Shown piece by piece: positions 24,781-34,159 of a stretch of 58,171 bases of DNA. A model generated the notes under the pieces. The model had not been told where the DNA came from and did not search any database. It saw only the letters and a program-made list of their open reading frames with translations. Source of the DNA: Bacteroidaceae bacterium (lineage in GTDB: Bacteria > Bacteroidota > Bacteroidia > Bacteroidales > Bacteroidaceae); the NCBI GenBank assembly GCA_024401095.1, contig JAKSLR010000019.1:1-58171 (forward strand), in the 5' to 3' direction. The first letter of the stretch is position 1, and every line of letters begins with the position of its first letter. Position numbers and translations under genes: made by a program.

Positions 24781-27700
24781 TTAGAAAGTTACCTGGACAC
24801 CAGCAGTAAGGTTACGAGTAGTAGGGCTCACATCCATAGATGCACCAGAGCTGAATGAGCTACGTGGATCCAGACCCTGACGTGCAGACCAGAAGATTAG
24901 GTTTTCACCTGCAGCGTAGATACGGACGTTAGACATGGTCATCTTGCGAACCAGTTTCTTTGGCAAAGTGTAACCTACAGTAAATGACTGGAAGTTCAGA
25001 TAGCCTGCGTTCTGATAGAAACGGTCTGATGCAGTAGCGGTGTACAAGTCGTTGTACTGCCAACGTGGAATGTTACTGCTTGTATTGTTAGGATTCCAAG
25101 ATTTCTTCCAATCCTTATGAATGGTGTAACCACTAGAACCATCAGAATCTGGGCTCATGAGGGTTCTATATTGAGAATCGTAAATCTTACCACCAATCTG
25201 GTAATCAAAGTTCAAGGTAACATCTACACTCTTGATACGGAATGTGCTGCTGAAACCACCTGCGAGTATAGGTAAAGTATTACCCATTTCATAGTAGGTT
25301 GCCTCGTTAGGATTTGTTGTGGTATAATCCTTAGTTGTACCTGGCTTGGTAGTATTGTGTTTTATTTCACTGTCTACCCAGTACATAGCCTCACCACTTT
25401 CGCTTACACCAGCATAGCTGTAACGGAATGGGTTATAGAAAGAACCACCAATCTTAAACCACTGATTAGAAGCAACCATACCACTTGCAGAAGTAACGAA
25501 ACCACCATTAGCCTTAACCTTAGACTCTGGAAGATCAATAATCTTAGTATAGTTATGAGATGCGTTTGCACTAACATTCCAGTCAAAGTTCTTGCTGCGG
25601 ATGATAGAACCAGACAAGGTGATTTCAACACCCTGGTTCTTGATGCTACCTACGTTACCCATATATGAAGAGTAACCAGATGAACCAGGAACGTTCAGAG
25701 AGAACAACAGGTTATTAACCTTCTTGCTATACAAATCAACAGTACCGTTCAGACGACCACGCCACAAGCTGAATTCAAGACCCAAGTTGATGTTTGTGGT
25801 AGTTTCCCAAGTGATTGCATCGTTACCCTTGCGGTAGAAAGAAGGTGACATAGAATAATCACCACTTGCATTCAAAGTGTACAGGTCTACATAGCGCCAG
25901 TCACCAATGTTATCGTTACCCTGCTGACCGATAGACAGCTTCAGCTTCAACTGATCCAACCAGCTTGAAGTGCTCTCCATGAATTTCTCCTTAGAGATGA
26001 TGTATGCACCACCGACTGACCAGAAGTTACCCCACTTGTTATCCTTGTAGAAACGAGAGGTAGCATCGCGACGGTAAGATGCTGACAAGAAGTACTTCTC
26101 ATCGTAGTTGTACTGTGCACTACCGAAGAAACCTTCAACGTTGTAAGCGGTAGTATAAGAACTATTGGTAGTCTTGTCAGCTGCTGCGTTCAACTCCAAG
26201 ACATCCTCAGAGAACAAACCACGAGCAGTAGCGTCAAGATATCGAGTGGTAGTCTTGTAGTATTCGTGACCAGCCAATACAGAGATGTTATGCTTACCGA
26301 AGTCCTTGAAGAATGTCAAGGTCTGTGAGTTGTTGGTACGGATAGCTGTAGTAGAAGACTTAGTCAATTCACCACCTACAGATACCTTTGGACCGTAGAA
26401 CATGGTGTCATAGTTAGATCTGTCAGTCTGACCCAAAACAACATTTGAATTAACATCCAACTTCAAGAAGCTGGTAAAGTTTACAGTTGCATTGAAAGTT
26501 GCATTCAACTGATTGCCCCAAGTATTAGCCTTGTTGTAGTAGTTAGCACCCAGAGGGTTACCAGAAAGGAATGGACGTACAACATTTGCGTAAGAGTCAG
26601 CAGCGGTACGAGCGTAGTCGTATGCCAGGTGACCGTGCTGGTCAAGTGCAATCTGTGGCTGTCCGTCGATGATCTTACGGATGTATACAGGATAGATAGG
26701 TGCAATGTAAGTAGTAAAGTATGCAGGGTTAGTCTCGTTTGATGCAGTACTTGCATTAGGGTTAGAAATGGTCTTAGAATTGGTGTAAGAAACGTTAGCA
26801 CCCAGCTTCAACCACTTCTTAGCCTGATAGTCAGCCTTCAAACGACCGTTGATACGCTCGTAGTTAGAGTGATGCAAGATGCCGTCCTCATTCAGATAAC
26901 CCAAGCTGGTGTAGAAAGTAGCCTTGTCGTTACCACCACTTGCGCTCAAGGTATATTCCTGACGAAGAGCCTTGCGGTAAGCCTCGCCAACCCAATCATC
27001 TGCAGTCATGTAATACTGCTGACCATCGGTACCGGTATAAGTATAGCCCAGAGTTGCAGCTGGGTTCAGCTTACCGTCCATACCTACGAGCTGCTGGCCC
27101 TGAGGAATGGTGTACAGCTGATACTGCAAGTTCTGCATCATCAACTTGTTTGCAGCGATATTAGCATCAGCAGGATTCAAACCCTTATTGTATAACTGGA
27201 AGTTATAGTGCTGAGCATACTGAGCCTCATAGTATTCACCTGGATCGGTAATCTTGTCATACTCCTGTACGGCACGGCTCATCTGACCCCACTTCATATC
27301 CAAAGTGATGCGAGCATCAGAAGTGTTACCCTTCTTGGTAGTTACCAGAATTACACCGGCAGCACCACGAGCACCGTACAATGCAGCAGAAGCAGCATCC
27401 TTCAATACAGTAACTGACTCAATATCACTTTGTGGGATGTTTGACAAGCTTGCAGTGTAAGGAGCACCGTCCACGATTACCAGTGGTGCAGCATCAGCAT
27501 ACATAGATGCGATACCACGGATATAGATGTCACCAGAACCGCTACCAGGAGTACCAGAACCACCACGCATCTGCAAACCTGGTACAGAACCTACCAGAGC
27601 GTCAGCTACGTTTGTGGTTACGTGAGTAGACAAGCTCTCACTGTTTACCACTGCAGCAGAACCGGTAAATGCAGACTTCTTCTGCTGACCGAATGCTACG

Positions 27701-28017
27701 ACCATGACTTCGTCCAATACCTCTGTATCAGACTCGAGCACGATTTTAAGATTGTTCTTGAGTGTGACTTCCTGAGTTTTCATACCTACGTATGAAACAA
27801 CAAGAGTCTTTGCAGAACTAGGGTATCCTGAAAGGGTGTACTTACCGTCCATGTCGGTTACTGTACCGATGGTGGTACCCTTGACAAGGATAGAAGCTCC
27901 CATTACTGGCAGGCCATCTTCTTCAGCAATTACAGTACCTGTAATTCTGTTCTGGGCCAATGCCACGCTTACCATAGTGAACAGGCAAGCTAGGAAAAGC
28001 ATGATTCTTTTCTTCAT
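24781..28017 (-). CDS. SusC/RagA family TonB-dependent outer-membrane transporter
   Basis: A 1078-residue SusC homologue of normal length. Signal peptide 1-21 (MKKRIMLFLACLFTMVSVAL). A carboxypeptidase-like extension about 23-110 (ITGTVIAEEDGLPVMGASIL) ends in DEVMVVAFG. The plug about 115-235 includes VADALVGSVPGLQMRGG and ALYGARGAAGVILVTTKKG. The 22-stranded barrel then runs to the C-terminal strand AGVQVTF. It imports a complex nutrient with the adjacent SusD. The sequence KKSAFTGSAAVV after the TonB box is shared with the SusC at 37784-41032. The first 62 bp are identical to those of the divergent SusC at 28861, a notable inverted repeat. A -7 box at 28261-28268 implies a leader of about 235 nt. 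Confidence 0.95.
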   Translation of the reverse strand: MKKRIMLFLACLFTMVSVALAQNRITGTVIAEEDGLPVMGASILVKGTTIGTVTDMDGKYTLSGYPSSAKTLVVSYVGMKTQEVTLKNNLKIVLESDTEVLDEVMVVAFGQQKKSAFTGSAAVVNSESLSTHVTTNVADALVGSVPGLQMRGGSGTPGSGSGDIYIRGIASMYADAAPLVIVDGAPYTASLSNIPQSDIESVTVLKDAASAALYGARGAAGVILVTTKKGNTSDARITLDMKWGQMSRAVQEYDKITDPGEYYEAQYAQHYNFQLYNKGLNPADANIAANKLMMQNLQYQLYTIPQGQQLVGMDGKLNPAATLGYTYTGTDGQQYYMTADDWVGEAYRKALRQEYTLSASGGNDKATFYTSLGYLNEDGILHHSNYERINGRLKADYQAKKWLKLGANVSYTNSKTISNPNASTASNETNPAYFTTYIAPIYPVYIRKIIDGQPQIALDQHGHLAYDYARTAADSYANVVRPFLSGNPLGANYYNKANTWGNQLNATFNATVNFTSFLKLDVNSNVVLGQTDRSNYDTMFYGPKVSVGGELTKSSTTAIRTNNSQTLTFFKDFGKHNISVLAGHEYYKTTTRYLDATARGLFSEDVLELNAAADKTTNSSYTTAYNVEGFFGSAQYNYDEKYFLSASYRRDATSRFYKDNKWGNFWSVGGAYIISKEKFMESTSSWLDQLKLKLSIGQQGNDNIGDWRYVDLYTLNASGDYSMSPSFYRKGNDAITWETTTNINLGLEFSLWRGRLNGTVDLYSKKVNNLLFSLNVPGSSGYSSYMGNVGSIKNQGVEITLSGSIIRSKNFDWNVSANASHNYTKIIDLPESKVKANGGFVTSASGMVASNQWFKIGGSFYNPFRYSYAGVSESGEAMYWVDSEIKHNTTKPGTTKDYTTTNPNEATYYEMGNTLPILAGGFSSTFRIKSVDVTLNFDYQIGGKIYDSQYRTLMSPDSDGSSGYTIHKDWKKSWNPNNTSSNIPRWQYNDLYTATASDRFYQNAGYLNFQSFTVGYTLPKKLVRKMTMSNVRIYAAGENLIFWSARQGLDPRSSFSSGASMDVSPTTRNLTAGVQVTF

Positions 28018-28922
28018 AAAAAATCTCTCTTTTTAATTAATATAAATATAAACTCTCTTAATTTCTTTTATAAAGCAGGGAAACGCGCTACCATTAAGTA
28101 TCTCTATACCTAATATTATATATAAGCATGTGTCCGTAGTTGAAAGGTTGAAATCTAAAAAACAGAAAAGGGATAAGTTGTGGAGCAACCTATCTACTGA
28201 GAACCTCAAATCTCATACCTTTTGAAAACCTGTTAAAGATTTTTAATGCTTTCTTGGGTGCAAAGTTAAGAAATCTTTTTTTTGTAGAAAAGGCATTTCT
28301 TACTTTTTTTTAAGTAAAACACGTCTTTTTTTTTACGAATAGAAGTTTTTTCAGAGGTATTTGTGTTAAAAGTCAACATTGTGCACGATTCCATGTTATA
28401 ATTCTCAATTATACAAATATAAGTTTGATTTCATGTCTTCTGTTATGTATAATTTGACAGGTTTTAAACGGATAGAATATATTTAATATTCGATTATGCT
28501 AAAACTAGTTGCATTTTGAGAATAGAATACCAAACAATGAAAAACAGGCGAATATGATGCGATTTAGTTGTAAACTGATATAAATATTGCCAAAAATGTA
28601 AATATTGATAGAATATTTTTTATGAAAATAAAATAATTATTAACTTTGCAGCCTCTTTTTTAGCAACAAATGCTAATTTCTCTTTGTTTATATGCCATGG
28701 TTCTTTGGTGACACAATGATTTGGCATACTTGGGTGGCATGGAGAGTGGCAGATTGCTAATTAAGGTTAATCAAACGCATTTTAACATTAATACACGACG
28801 GAAAACGAGACAATTCACAATAAGGAATAAATACAATTTAATTTAAAAGAGAAGGTTTTTATGAAGAAAAGAATCATGCTTTTCCTAGCTTGCCTGTTCA
28901 CTATGGTAAGCGTGGCATTGGC
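27956..28922. repeat. 62-bp perfect inverted repeat bracketing the divergent SusC control region
   Basis: The first 62 bp of the minus-strand SusC (28017 down to 27956) and of the plus-strand SusC (28861 to 28922) are identical, synonymous positions included. The two proteins diverge immediately afterwards. The arms flank 843 bp (28018-28860) that hold both leaders and promoters. The third SusC (41032 down to 40971) matches the same 62 bp with five differences. Confidence 0.93.
28018..28860. promoter_or_regulatory. Divergent control region of two SusC operons
   Basis: No gene was found here. On the minus strand TAACTTTG (28261-28268) is the likely -7 box for the left SusC. On the plus strand TAACTTTG (28641-28648) serves the right one. 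Both give leaders of about 200-240 nt, and a TTAACTTTG box also precedes the third SusC. Candidate leader hairpins are 28172-28180 with 28186-28194 (8 of 9 pairs), and TATGCCA (28691-28697) with TGGCATA (28722-28728). A conserved AATTaAAAAGAGA stretch sits just before each ATG (28024-28039 and 28840-28852). The centre (28269-28620) is AT-rich with homopolymer T tracts. No -33 boxes match well. Confidence 0.55.
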
Positions 28923-31900
28923 TCAGTCTAAAGTAACAGGTGTTGTTACTTCCATTGAAGACGGTGAGCCAATTGTGGGAGCTTCTGTATTGGTTAAGGG
29001 TACCACTCTGGGTACTGTAACCGATCTTGATGGTAACTTTACCATTGCTGCTATCCCTAGTTCTGCTAAGACTTTGATTGTTTCATACGTGGGTATGAAG
29101 ACAAAGGAAGTCGCTATTAAAGCTAATTTGAAGATTACTTTGGATCCAGACCAGGAGGTCTTGGAAGAAGTTGTGGTAACTGCACAGGGCTTGACCCGTA
29201 AGGACAAGTCTATCGGTTATGCAGCTCAGAAGGTGAATGGCGAGAAGCTGCAGATGGCTCGTCAGACCGACCTGGGTACTGCTTTGGCAGGTAAGATTGC
29301 CGGAGCTCGTTTTACCGGTAACTCTGGTGCAACATTTGATTCTGGTTCTATCGTTCTGCGTGGTACTACAGACTTTACTTCACCAGCAGGTTCTGAGCCT
29401 ATCTATGTGGTTGATGGTACTATTACCAACAAGAATTCCGTTAATATGGATGATGTAGCAAGCATCAACGTATTGAAGGGTTCTGCCGCAACATCTCTGT
29501 ACGGTTCTCAGGGTGCAAACGGTGCTATCATCATTACATCAAAGGGTGCAGTTGCAAACGATGGTAAGGGACATGTAGATTTCAGCCACACTCTTCAGTG
29601 GGAGTCTTATTATAACCACGTCAAGCTCCAGAAGGAATATGGTGGTGGTTCTTATGGTCTCTATGGTGAGCAGTATGGCCAGATGCCTGAGTACAAGGAC
29701 ACAGATACCATGAGTCCAGCATTCTTGTTTGAGAAGAGAGGTGGAAAGTTCAATGGTTATTACACCTATGATTATGGATCAGATGAGTCATGGGGTCCTC
29801 GTTATGATGAGAACGTTCTTTGGGCAGACCCTTATTTCCTGGATGGTGCAAAGTCTACTCCATCTAAGTGGGTACATGCATTGGATTTGGCAGACTTGTA
29901 CCGTACCGGTGTTACCAATACTACTAATATTGCTTTCTCAAAGAGTGGTAAGGACTATAGTTCACGTATCTCTTTCACAAATACTGACCGTGATGGTATC
30001 CAGTACGATTCTAAGGCCATTCGCCGTTTCTTGTCTGTAAAGACTGCATTCAAGCCTACTCCTTGGTTGAATGTTTCCTTGGATTACAAGTACACTTATC
30101 GTAAGAACCACAATGCCGGTGAATCTGGTTATTCTTCTATCATGTCTGAGTATACTCAGTGGGGTCAGACTAACGTAGACTTGAATATGTACAAGACTGA
30201 TTATGTACGTCCTGACGGTTCTTTCCGTACCTGGAACCCTAAGTCTGCTACTAATCTGGAGGCAAACTACCATTATAACTCTTATGCAATGATGACCGAG
30301 CAGAGTGCTGATGATGTTTACAACTGGAACGTATTTACCGGTGATGCAGAAATCCTTTTGCCATACAATCTGAAGGCAGGTTTCCGTGTAAACGGAAGTA
30401 TGAGAAACTCATATTATGAGCAGAAGATTCCATTGAATCTGGATCCAACATCAAAATACGAGGAGAGCCAGTCACACATCAGTGACTTGACTTTGCAGGG
30501 CCGTCTGACTTGGGGCCAGCACTTCTTGAACGATCAGCTGAGTGTAGATGCTGCTGTCTTTGGTGAGGAGCGTCAGTATCACTATGGCTACTTGCGCGCT
30601 TACACTAACAAGGGTTTGATTATCAATAATTTCTTTAACCTGTCAAACTCTACAGACTATGTAACTGCTACCAATACCCAGACTCATTACATGACTCGTG
30701 CAGTATATGGAACTGCAACCGTAGGCTATAAGGATACTTATTTCTTGGATGCCAACTTGCGTAATGACTGGGATTCTCGTCTTTCTAAGAGCAAGAACAG
30801 CTACCTCTATGGTGGTCTTTCTGCATCGGTTATGTTGAGTAACATCATTGCAAAGGATTCAAAGTGGCTTAACTACTGGAAACTCCGTGCGTCTGCTGCT
30901 CAGGTAGGTTCTACCTTGGGTGCCTATGCTGTCAATGACTACTATCGTACAAGCAAGTACAACAGTGATTTGACTTTGTATTCTTATTATGTACAGGTAA
31001 ACCCTGACATCAAGCCTACCATTTCAACTTCTTATGAAATTGGTACTGAATTCCGTTTGTTCAACAACCGTTTCTGGGGTGATATCAACTACTATACCAA
31101 GGATACCAAGAACCAGATCTTGAACTTGAACGTTGCTCCACAGTCTGGTTTCCAGAGCCGTCAGATCAATGCCGGTCTGATCCGTAACAATGGTATTGAG
31201 GTAAGCTTGGGTGTAACTGCTGTCAAGACTCCAGACTTGCAGTGGGATATCGAGGCAAACTTCGCACATAACTCTAACAAGCTGGTCAAGCTGAGCGATG
31301 ATATGCACGAATATCGTGTAGCTTACTGGAAGACTTCAAGCTACATGCAGTTTGAGTCTTGGGCAGTGGAAGGACAGCCTATCGGTGAGATCCGTAGCTT
31401 CAGTGAGTGGAAGCGTGATGACAATGGTAACCTGATTCTGGCTCCATCTACCAGCACTGCTTGGGGTGGCGGTTGGGCACCACAGTACGTCATGAAGTCT
31501 GCTTCTGTACGTCGTGGTTCTTATCAGCCAGACCTGATTGGTGGTTTCTCTACCGATCTGCGTTTCAAGAATATCACTGTAGGTGCTAACTTCGACTTCA
31601 TGATTGGTGGTCAGATTGCTTCTATTACCAATATTTATGGTGAAGAGAGCGGTCTGTTGGCATCAACCTCTAAGCTGAACGACAAGGGCATTAACGAACG
31701 TGAGCCTGTAGCTAAGGGTGGTGGTGTTCATGTAACTGGTGTTGATGCAAATGGTGCACCTGTAGACTGCTACATGAATGCATACCAGTACTATCACAAC
31801 TTGTGTAAGGAGAATTCTCTGTATATTTATGACCGTACTTACCTGAAGCTCCGTGAGCTTTCTCTGGGTTATCAGTTTACCAAGAAGCAGCTTCAGAGCT

Positions 31901-32073
31901 GGACTAAGGGCAACATTACCAATGCTAGCATCTCATTCGTGGCTACTAACCCATGGTTGATTTACTCTGCTGTACCAAACATCGACTCTTCAGAAATCAC
32001 AAACTCTTTCTATGAAGGTGGTGCAATTGGTTCAACCCGTTCTTTCGGTCTTACTGTTAAGCTTGGTTTCTAA
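28861..32073 (+). CDS. SusC/RagA family TonB-dependent outer-membrane transporter
   Basis: A 1070-residue SusC homologue. Same signal peptide as the divergent SusC, then a carboxypeptidase-like extension (VTGVVTSIEDGEPIVGASVL), EEVVVTAQGLTRKDKSIGYA, and plug with LGTALAGKIAGARFTGNSG and SLYGSQGANGAIIITSKGA. The barrel ends SFGLTVKLGF. The plug start (VVTAQGLTRKDKSIGYA) differs from the FGxxKKSAFTG type of the other two SusC proteins, so this is a different subfamily. Its partner SusD follows after 27 bp. Substrate unknown, with no enzymes in the locus. A -7 box at 28641-28648 implies a leader of about 205 nt. Normal full length, no damage. Confidence 0.95.
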   Translation: MKKRIMLFLACLFTMVSVALAQSKVTGVVTSIEDGEPIVGASVLVKGTTLGTVTDLDGNFTIAAIPSSAKTLIVSYVGMKTKEVAIKANLKITLDPDQEVLEEVVVTAQGLTRKDKSIGYAAQKVNGEKLQMARQTDLGTALAGKIAGARFTGNSGATFDSGSIVLRGTTDFTSPAGSEPIYVVDGTITNKNSVNMDDVASINVLKGSAATSLYGSQGANGAIIITSKGAVANDGKGHVDFSHTLQWESYYNHVKLQKEYGGGSYGLYGEQYGQMPEYKDTDTMSPAFLFEKRGGKFNGYYTYDYGSDESWGPRYDENVLWADPYFLDGAKSTPSKWVHALDLADLYRTGVTNTTNIAFSKSGKDYSSRISFTNTDRDGIQYDSKAIRRFLSVKTAFKPTPWLNVSLDYKYTYRKNHNAGESGYSSIMSEYTQWGQTNVDLNMYKTDYVRPDGSFRTWNPKSATNLEANYHYNSYAMMTEQSADDVYNWNVFTGDAEILLPYNLKAGFRVNGSMRNSYYEQKIPLNLDPTSKYEESQSHISDLTLQGRLTWGQHFLNDQLSVDAAVFGEERQYHYGYLRAYTNKGLIINNFFNLSNSTDYVTATNTQTHYMTRAVYGTATVGYKDTYFLDANLRNDWDSRLSKSKNSYLYGGLSASVMLSNIIAKDSKWLNYWKLRASAAQVGSTLGAYAVNDYYRTSKYNSDLTLYSYYVQVNPDIKPTISTSYEIGTEFRLFNNRFWGDINYYTKDTKNQILNLNVAPQSGFQSRQINAGLIRNNGIEVSLGVTAVKTPDLQWDIEANFAHNSNKLVKLSDDMHEYRVAYWKTSSYMQFESWAVEGQPIGEIRSFSEWKRDDNGNLILAPSTSTAWGGGWAPQYVMKSASVRRGSYQPDLIGGFSTDLRFKNITVGANFDFMIGGQIASITNIYGEESGLLASTSKLNDKGINEREPVAKGGGVHVTGVDANGAPVDCYMNAYQYYHNLCKENSLYIYDRTYLKLRELSLGYQFTKKQLQSWTKGNITNASISFVATNPWLIYSAVPNIDSSEITNSFYEGGAIGSTRSFGLTVKLGF

Positions 32074-32100
32074 CAAATACACAATTAAGGAAATAAAATT

Positions 32101-33675
32101 ATGAAATATATCAAATCAATTTTAGCATCTTTGGTAGTTGCTTGTTCACTGACAAGCTGTGATCCAAGCGATTTCGGAGACATTAACGTGAATCCTAACT
32201 ACCCAACCGAAGGCTATACCTACATGCAGTTCAAGTTTGCTGCAAAGTATGTACGCTATTTTGCAATGATGTCAAACGGTTTTGACCCATGGAATGTATT
32301 GTGGACAGGCTATCTGGCAGAATCTGTAAATAACCAGTACAGTGCTATGAATACAACTACTGAGTTTGCAACAGGTTCTTATTACTACTATCCAATCAAG
32401 ACCTTGAACGAAATCATTGAAGCTAACCAGAACGAAGAAACTAAGGGAACTCCTGCAGTTCTTTCTTTCGGTTCTAACGAAAATCAGATTGGTGCTTGCG
32501 TTACCTTGCGTTCATTCTTCTATATGTCTCTTTCTGATATCATCGGTCCAATTGTATATACTGATGCCATCAAGGGTGCTTCCGATGACAACTGGACTCC
32601 AAAGTATGATAGCCAGAAGGATGTATACGAAGGTCTGGATAAGGAGTTGAATGCTGCTTATGCCATGATGAATGATGCTTCTAGCTTGTCAAAGGATGAT
32701 TACCTCTTCGACGGTGACATCAAGAAGTGGAAGAAGTTCAACGCTTCTCTCCGTATGATGTTGGCCATCAAGTTGGCCGATGTTGATCCTGCTGCAGGTA
32801 AGGCTCGTTTTGCCAAGGCTTATGCCGATGGCGGTATGACCAAGGCTGCTGATAGCTTCCAGTACACCTTTGATACCTCTGCTGCTGCATTCATGTACTC
32901 TACCAGTGTAAATAATGGTGCTGCAAACTATGTTCCAAACAAGGTGTTGGTTGATCTCCTGAAGGAGTATAAGGATCCACGTTTGTTTACATATGCAACT
33001 ATCGGTGATGATGCTATCAAGGGTAAGCGCCCAGGTCAGCCAAATGACTTTGATGCCTACTTCGGTACAGCATTTGGTCTGGAAACCAATGACGCTGTAG
33101 TAGTAGCAGCTTCTAAGGCTTGTTCTGCTGCAACCCGTTACCAGGATCCTACTGCAACTTATGGATTGATCACTGCAGCTCGTACCCTGCTGGTTGAGGC
33201 TGAGGCAGCTTTGCTGGGCTGGATTGACGCAGATGCTTCTGCGCTGTATGAGGCAGGTATCAGAGAGTCTTTCAACTACGAAGCTAGCATGGATTCTAAG
33301 AATGCTTATTTCAATGCAGAAATGGCAGATGACTACATCAAGGCTCATCCACTTCCAGCAGATAAGGCTCAGGCAATGCACGAGGTTGTCATTCAGCGTT
33401 TCTTGGCTGGTTTCATGACCGATGCTATTGAGACCTGGTCTGACTGGCGTCGTCACAATATTCCAACTCTGCCAATGTACAAGGGTCAGACTGATAACGG
33501 AACTATGCATTACCACTATCGTATGATGTTCGGTGCAAACGACATCAACGGTAATGAAGATAATGTGAAGGCTATTACTCAGAGTGACCTGGGCGGTAAC
33601 GACTCTTGCGACCAGCGTGTATGGTGGGATGTCAAGGATAATGAGTGCCCTATCGGTGTATACGATTGGGAATAA
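32101..33675 (+). CDS. SusD/RagB family lipoprotein (SusD-like_2 type)
   Basis: A 524-residue lipoprotein, lipobox TSC followed by DPSDFGDINVNPNYPTEG, the opening typical of the SusD-like_2 subfamily (a different subfamily from the other two SusD proteins here). Helical core with SVTLR-type segments (GACVTLRSFFYMSLSDIIGP), YEGLDKELNAAYAMM, and a late FLAGFMTDAIETWSDWRRHN box. It captures substrate for the SusC encoded 27 bp upstream. No third lipoprotein follows; instead an intrinsic terminator ends the operon at about 33746. The subfamily difference supports an origin distinct from the two flanking operons. Confidence 0.93.
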   Translation: MKYIKSILASLVVACSLTSCDPSDFGDINVNPNYPTEGYTYMQFKFAAKYVRYFAMMSNGFDPWNVLWTGYLAESVNNQYSAMNTTTEFATGSYYYYPIKTLNEIIEANQNEETKGTPAVLSFGSNENQIGACVTLRSFFYMSLSDIIGPIVYTDAIKGASDDNWTPKYDSQKDVYEGLDKELNAAYAMMNDASSLSKDDYLFDGDIKKWKKFNASLRMMLAIKLADVDPAAGKARFAKAYADGGMTKAADSFQYTFDTSAAAFMYSTSVNNGAANYVPNKVLVDLLKEYKDPRLFTYATIGDDAIKGKRPGQPNDFDAYFGTAFGLETNDAVVVAASKACSAATRYQDPTATYGLITAARTLLVEAEAALLGWIDADASALYEAGIRESFNYEASMDSKNAYFNAEMADDYIKAHPLPADKAQAMHEVVIQRFLAGFMTDAIETWSDWRRHNIPTLPMYKGQTDNGTMHYHYRMMFGANDINGNEDNVKAITQSDLGGNDSCDQRVWWDVKDNECPIGVYDWE

Positions 33676-33713
33676 GGATTTGCTGAGAAATAGTAAATTA
33701 ACATAAATAATAA

Positions 33714-33746
33714 GGAGGGTGTGTCAAAGACACATCCTCTTTTTTT
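33714..33746 (+). terminator. Terminator of the plus-strand SusC-SusD operon
   Basis: GAGGGTGTGTC (33715-33725) pairs with GACACATCCTC (33729-33739), with one wobble-type mismatch, around AAA and before seven T. Confidence 0.9.
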
Positions 33747-33752
33747 GCTAAG

Positions 33753-33820
33753 AAAAGTCCGTCGAGTCGGACAAGGCTGTCCGTAAGGACGGACTGTTTT
33801 GTCCGTGCTTACGGACTTTT
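33753..33820. repeat. GTCCGT/ACGGAC cruciform element (REP-like)
   Basis: An outer perfect 10-bp inverted repeat, AAAAGTCCGT (33753-33762) and ACGGACTTTT (33811-33820), encloses smaller hairpins built from the same word: 33757-33761 with 33768-33772, 33779-33784 with 33789-33794, and 33801-33806 with 33811-33816. The last is followed by a T-run and could terminate transcription. It sits between the SusD terminator and the zeta-kinase island. Confidence 0.75.
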
Positions 33821-33908
33821 TCTAGCTTAAGTAGTGATGAAGGCTGGTCTTAAGCAATGATTCCCACTGGTCAACACTCACATCCTATTTTTACATAAAA
33901 AATAGCAA

Positions 33909-34007
33909 ACACCTATCACAGGATAGGTTAATTTATAGAATTTCAACCATTTATCTATGATAGGTGTTGTTCCAACACCTATCACAACACCTATCATACA
34001 CCTATCA
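33909..34007. repeat. Left decamer array (ACACCTATCA) of the zeta-kinase island
   Basis: Five exact copies: plus orientation at 33909-33918, 33975-33984, 33987-33996 and 33998-34007, reverse at 33958-33967. Copies at 33958-33969 and 33973-33984 form a perfect 12-bp stem with a 3-base loop. The first copy also folds with GATAGGT at 33922-33928. Confidence 0.92.
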
Positions 34008-34111
34008 CAATATTACGACAAAGCAGATTGTATCCCTTTGTATAAATGAGATTAAAAAGGTTTTATCAAGGGTTTAAGGTCTGAAGTCAAAAATTATCTC
34101 TACGTAAATTA

Positions 34112-34143
34112 TTTGCAAAAGATTAAAAAAGTATTTACCTTTG
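34112..34143 (+). promoter_or_regulatory. Promoter of the zeta-kinase gene pair
   Basis: TTTG (34112-34115), a 20-bp spacer and TACCTTTG (34136-34143) match the consensus. The start codon at 34160 is only about 10 nt after the expected transcription start. Confidence 0.75.
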
Positions 34144-34159
34144 CAACAAAACATAGAAT

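Noticed and set aside
28018..28860. Classical phase-variable invertible promoter with its own recombinase
   Set aside because: The inverted arms lie inside coding sequence, both promoters already face outward, and no recombinase gene lies in the window. The 62-bp repeat is reported as a finding only.
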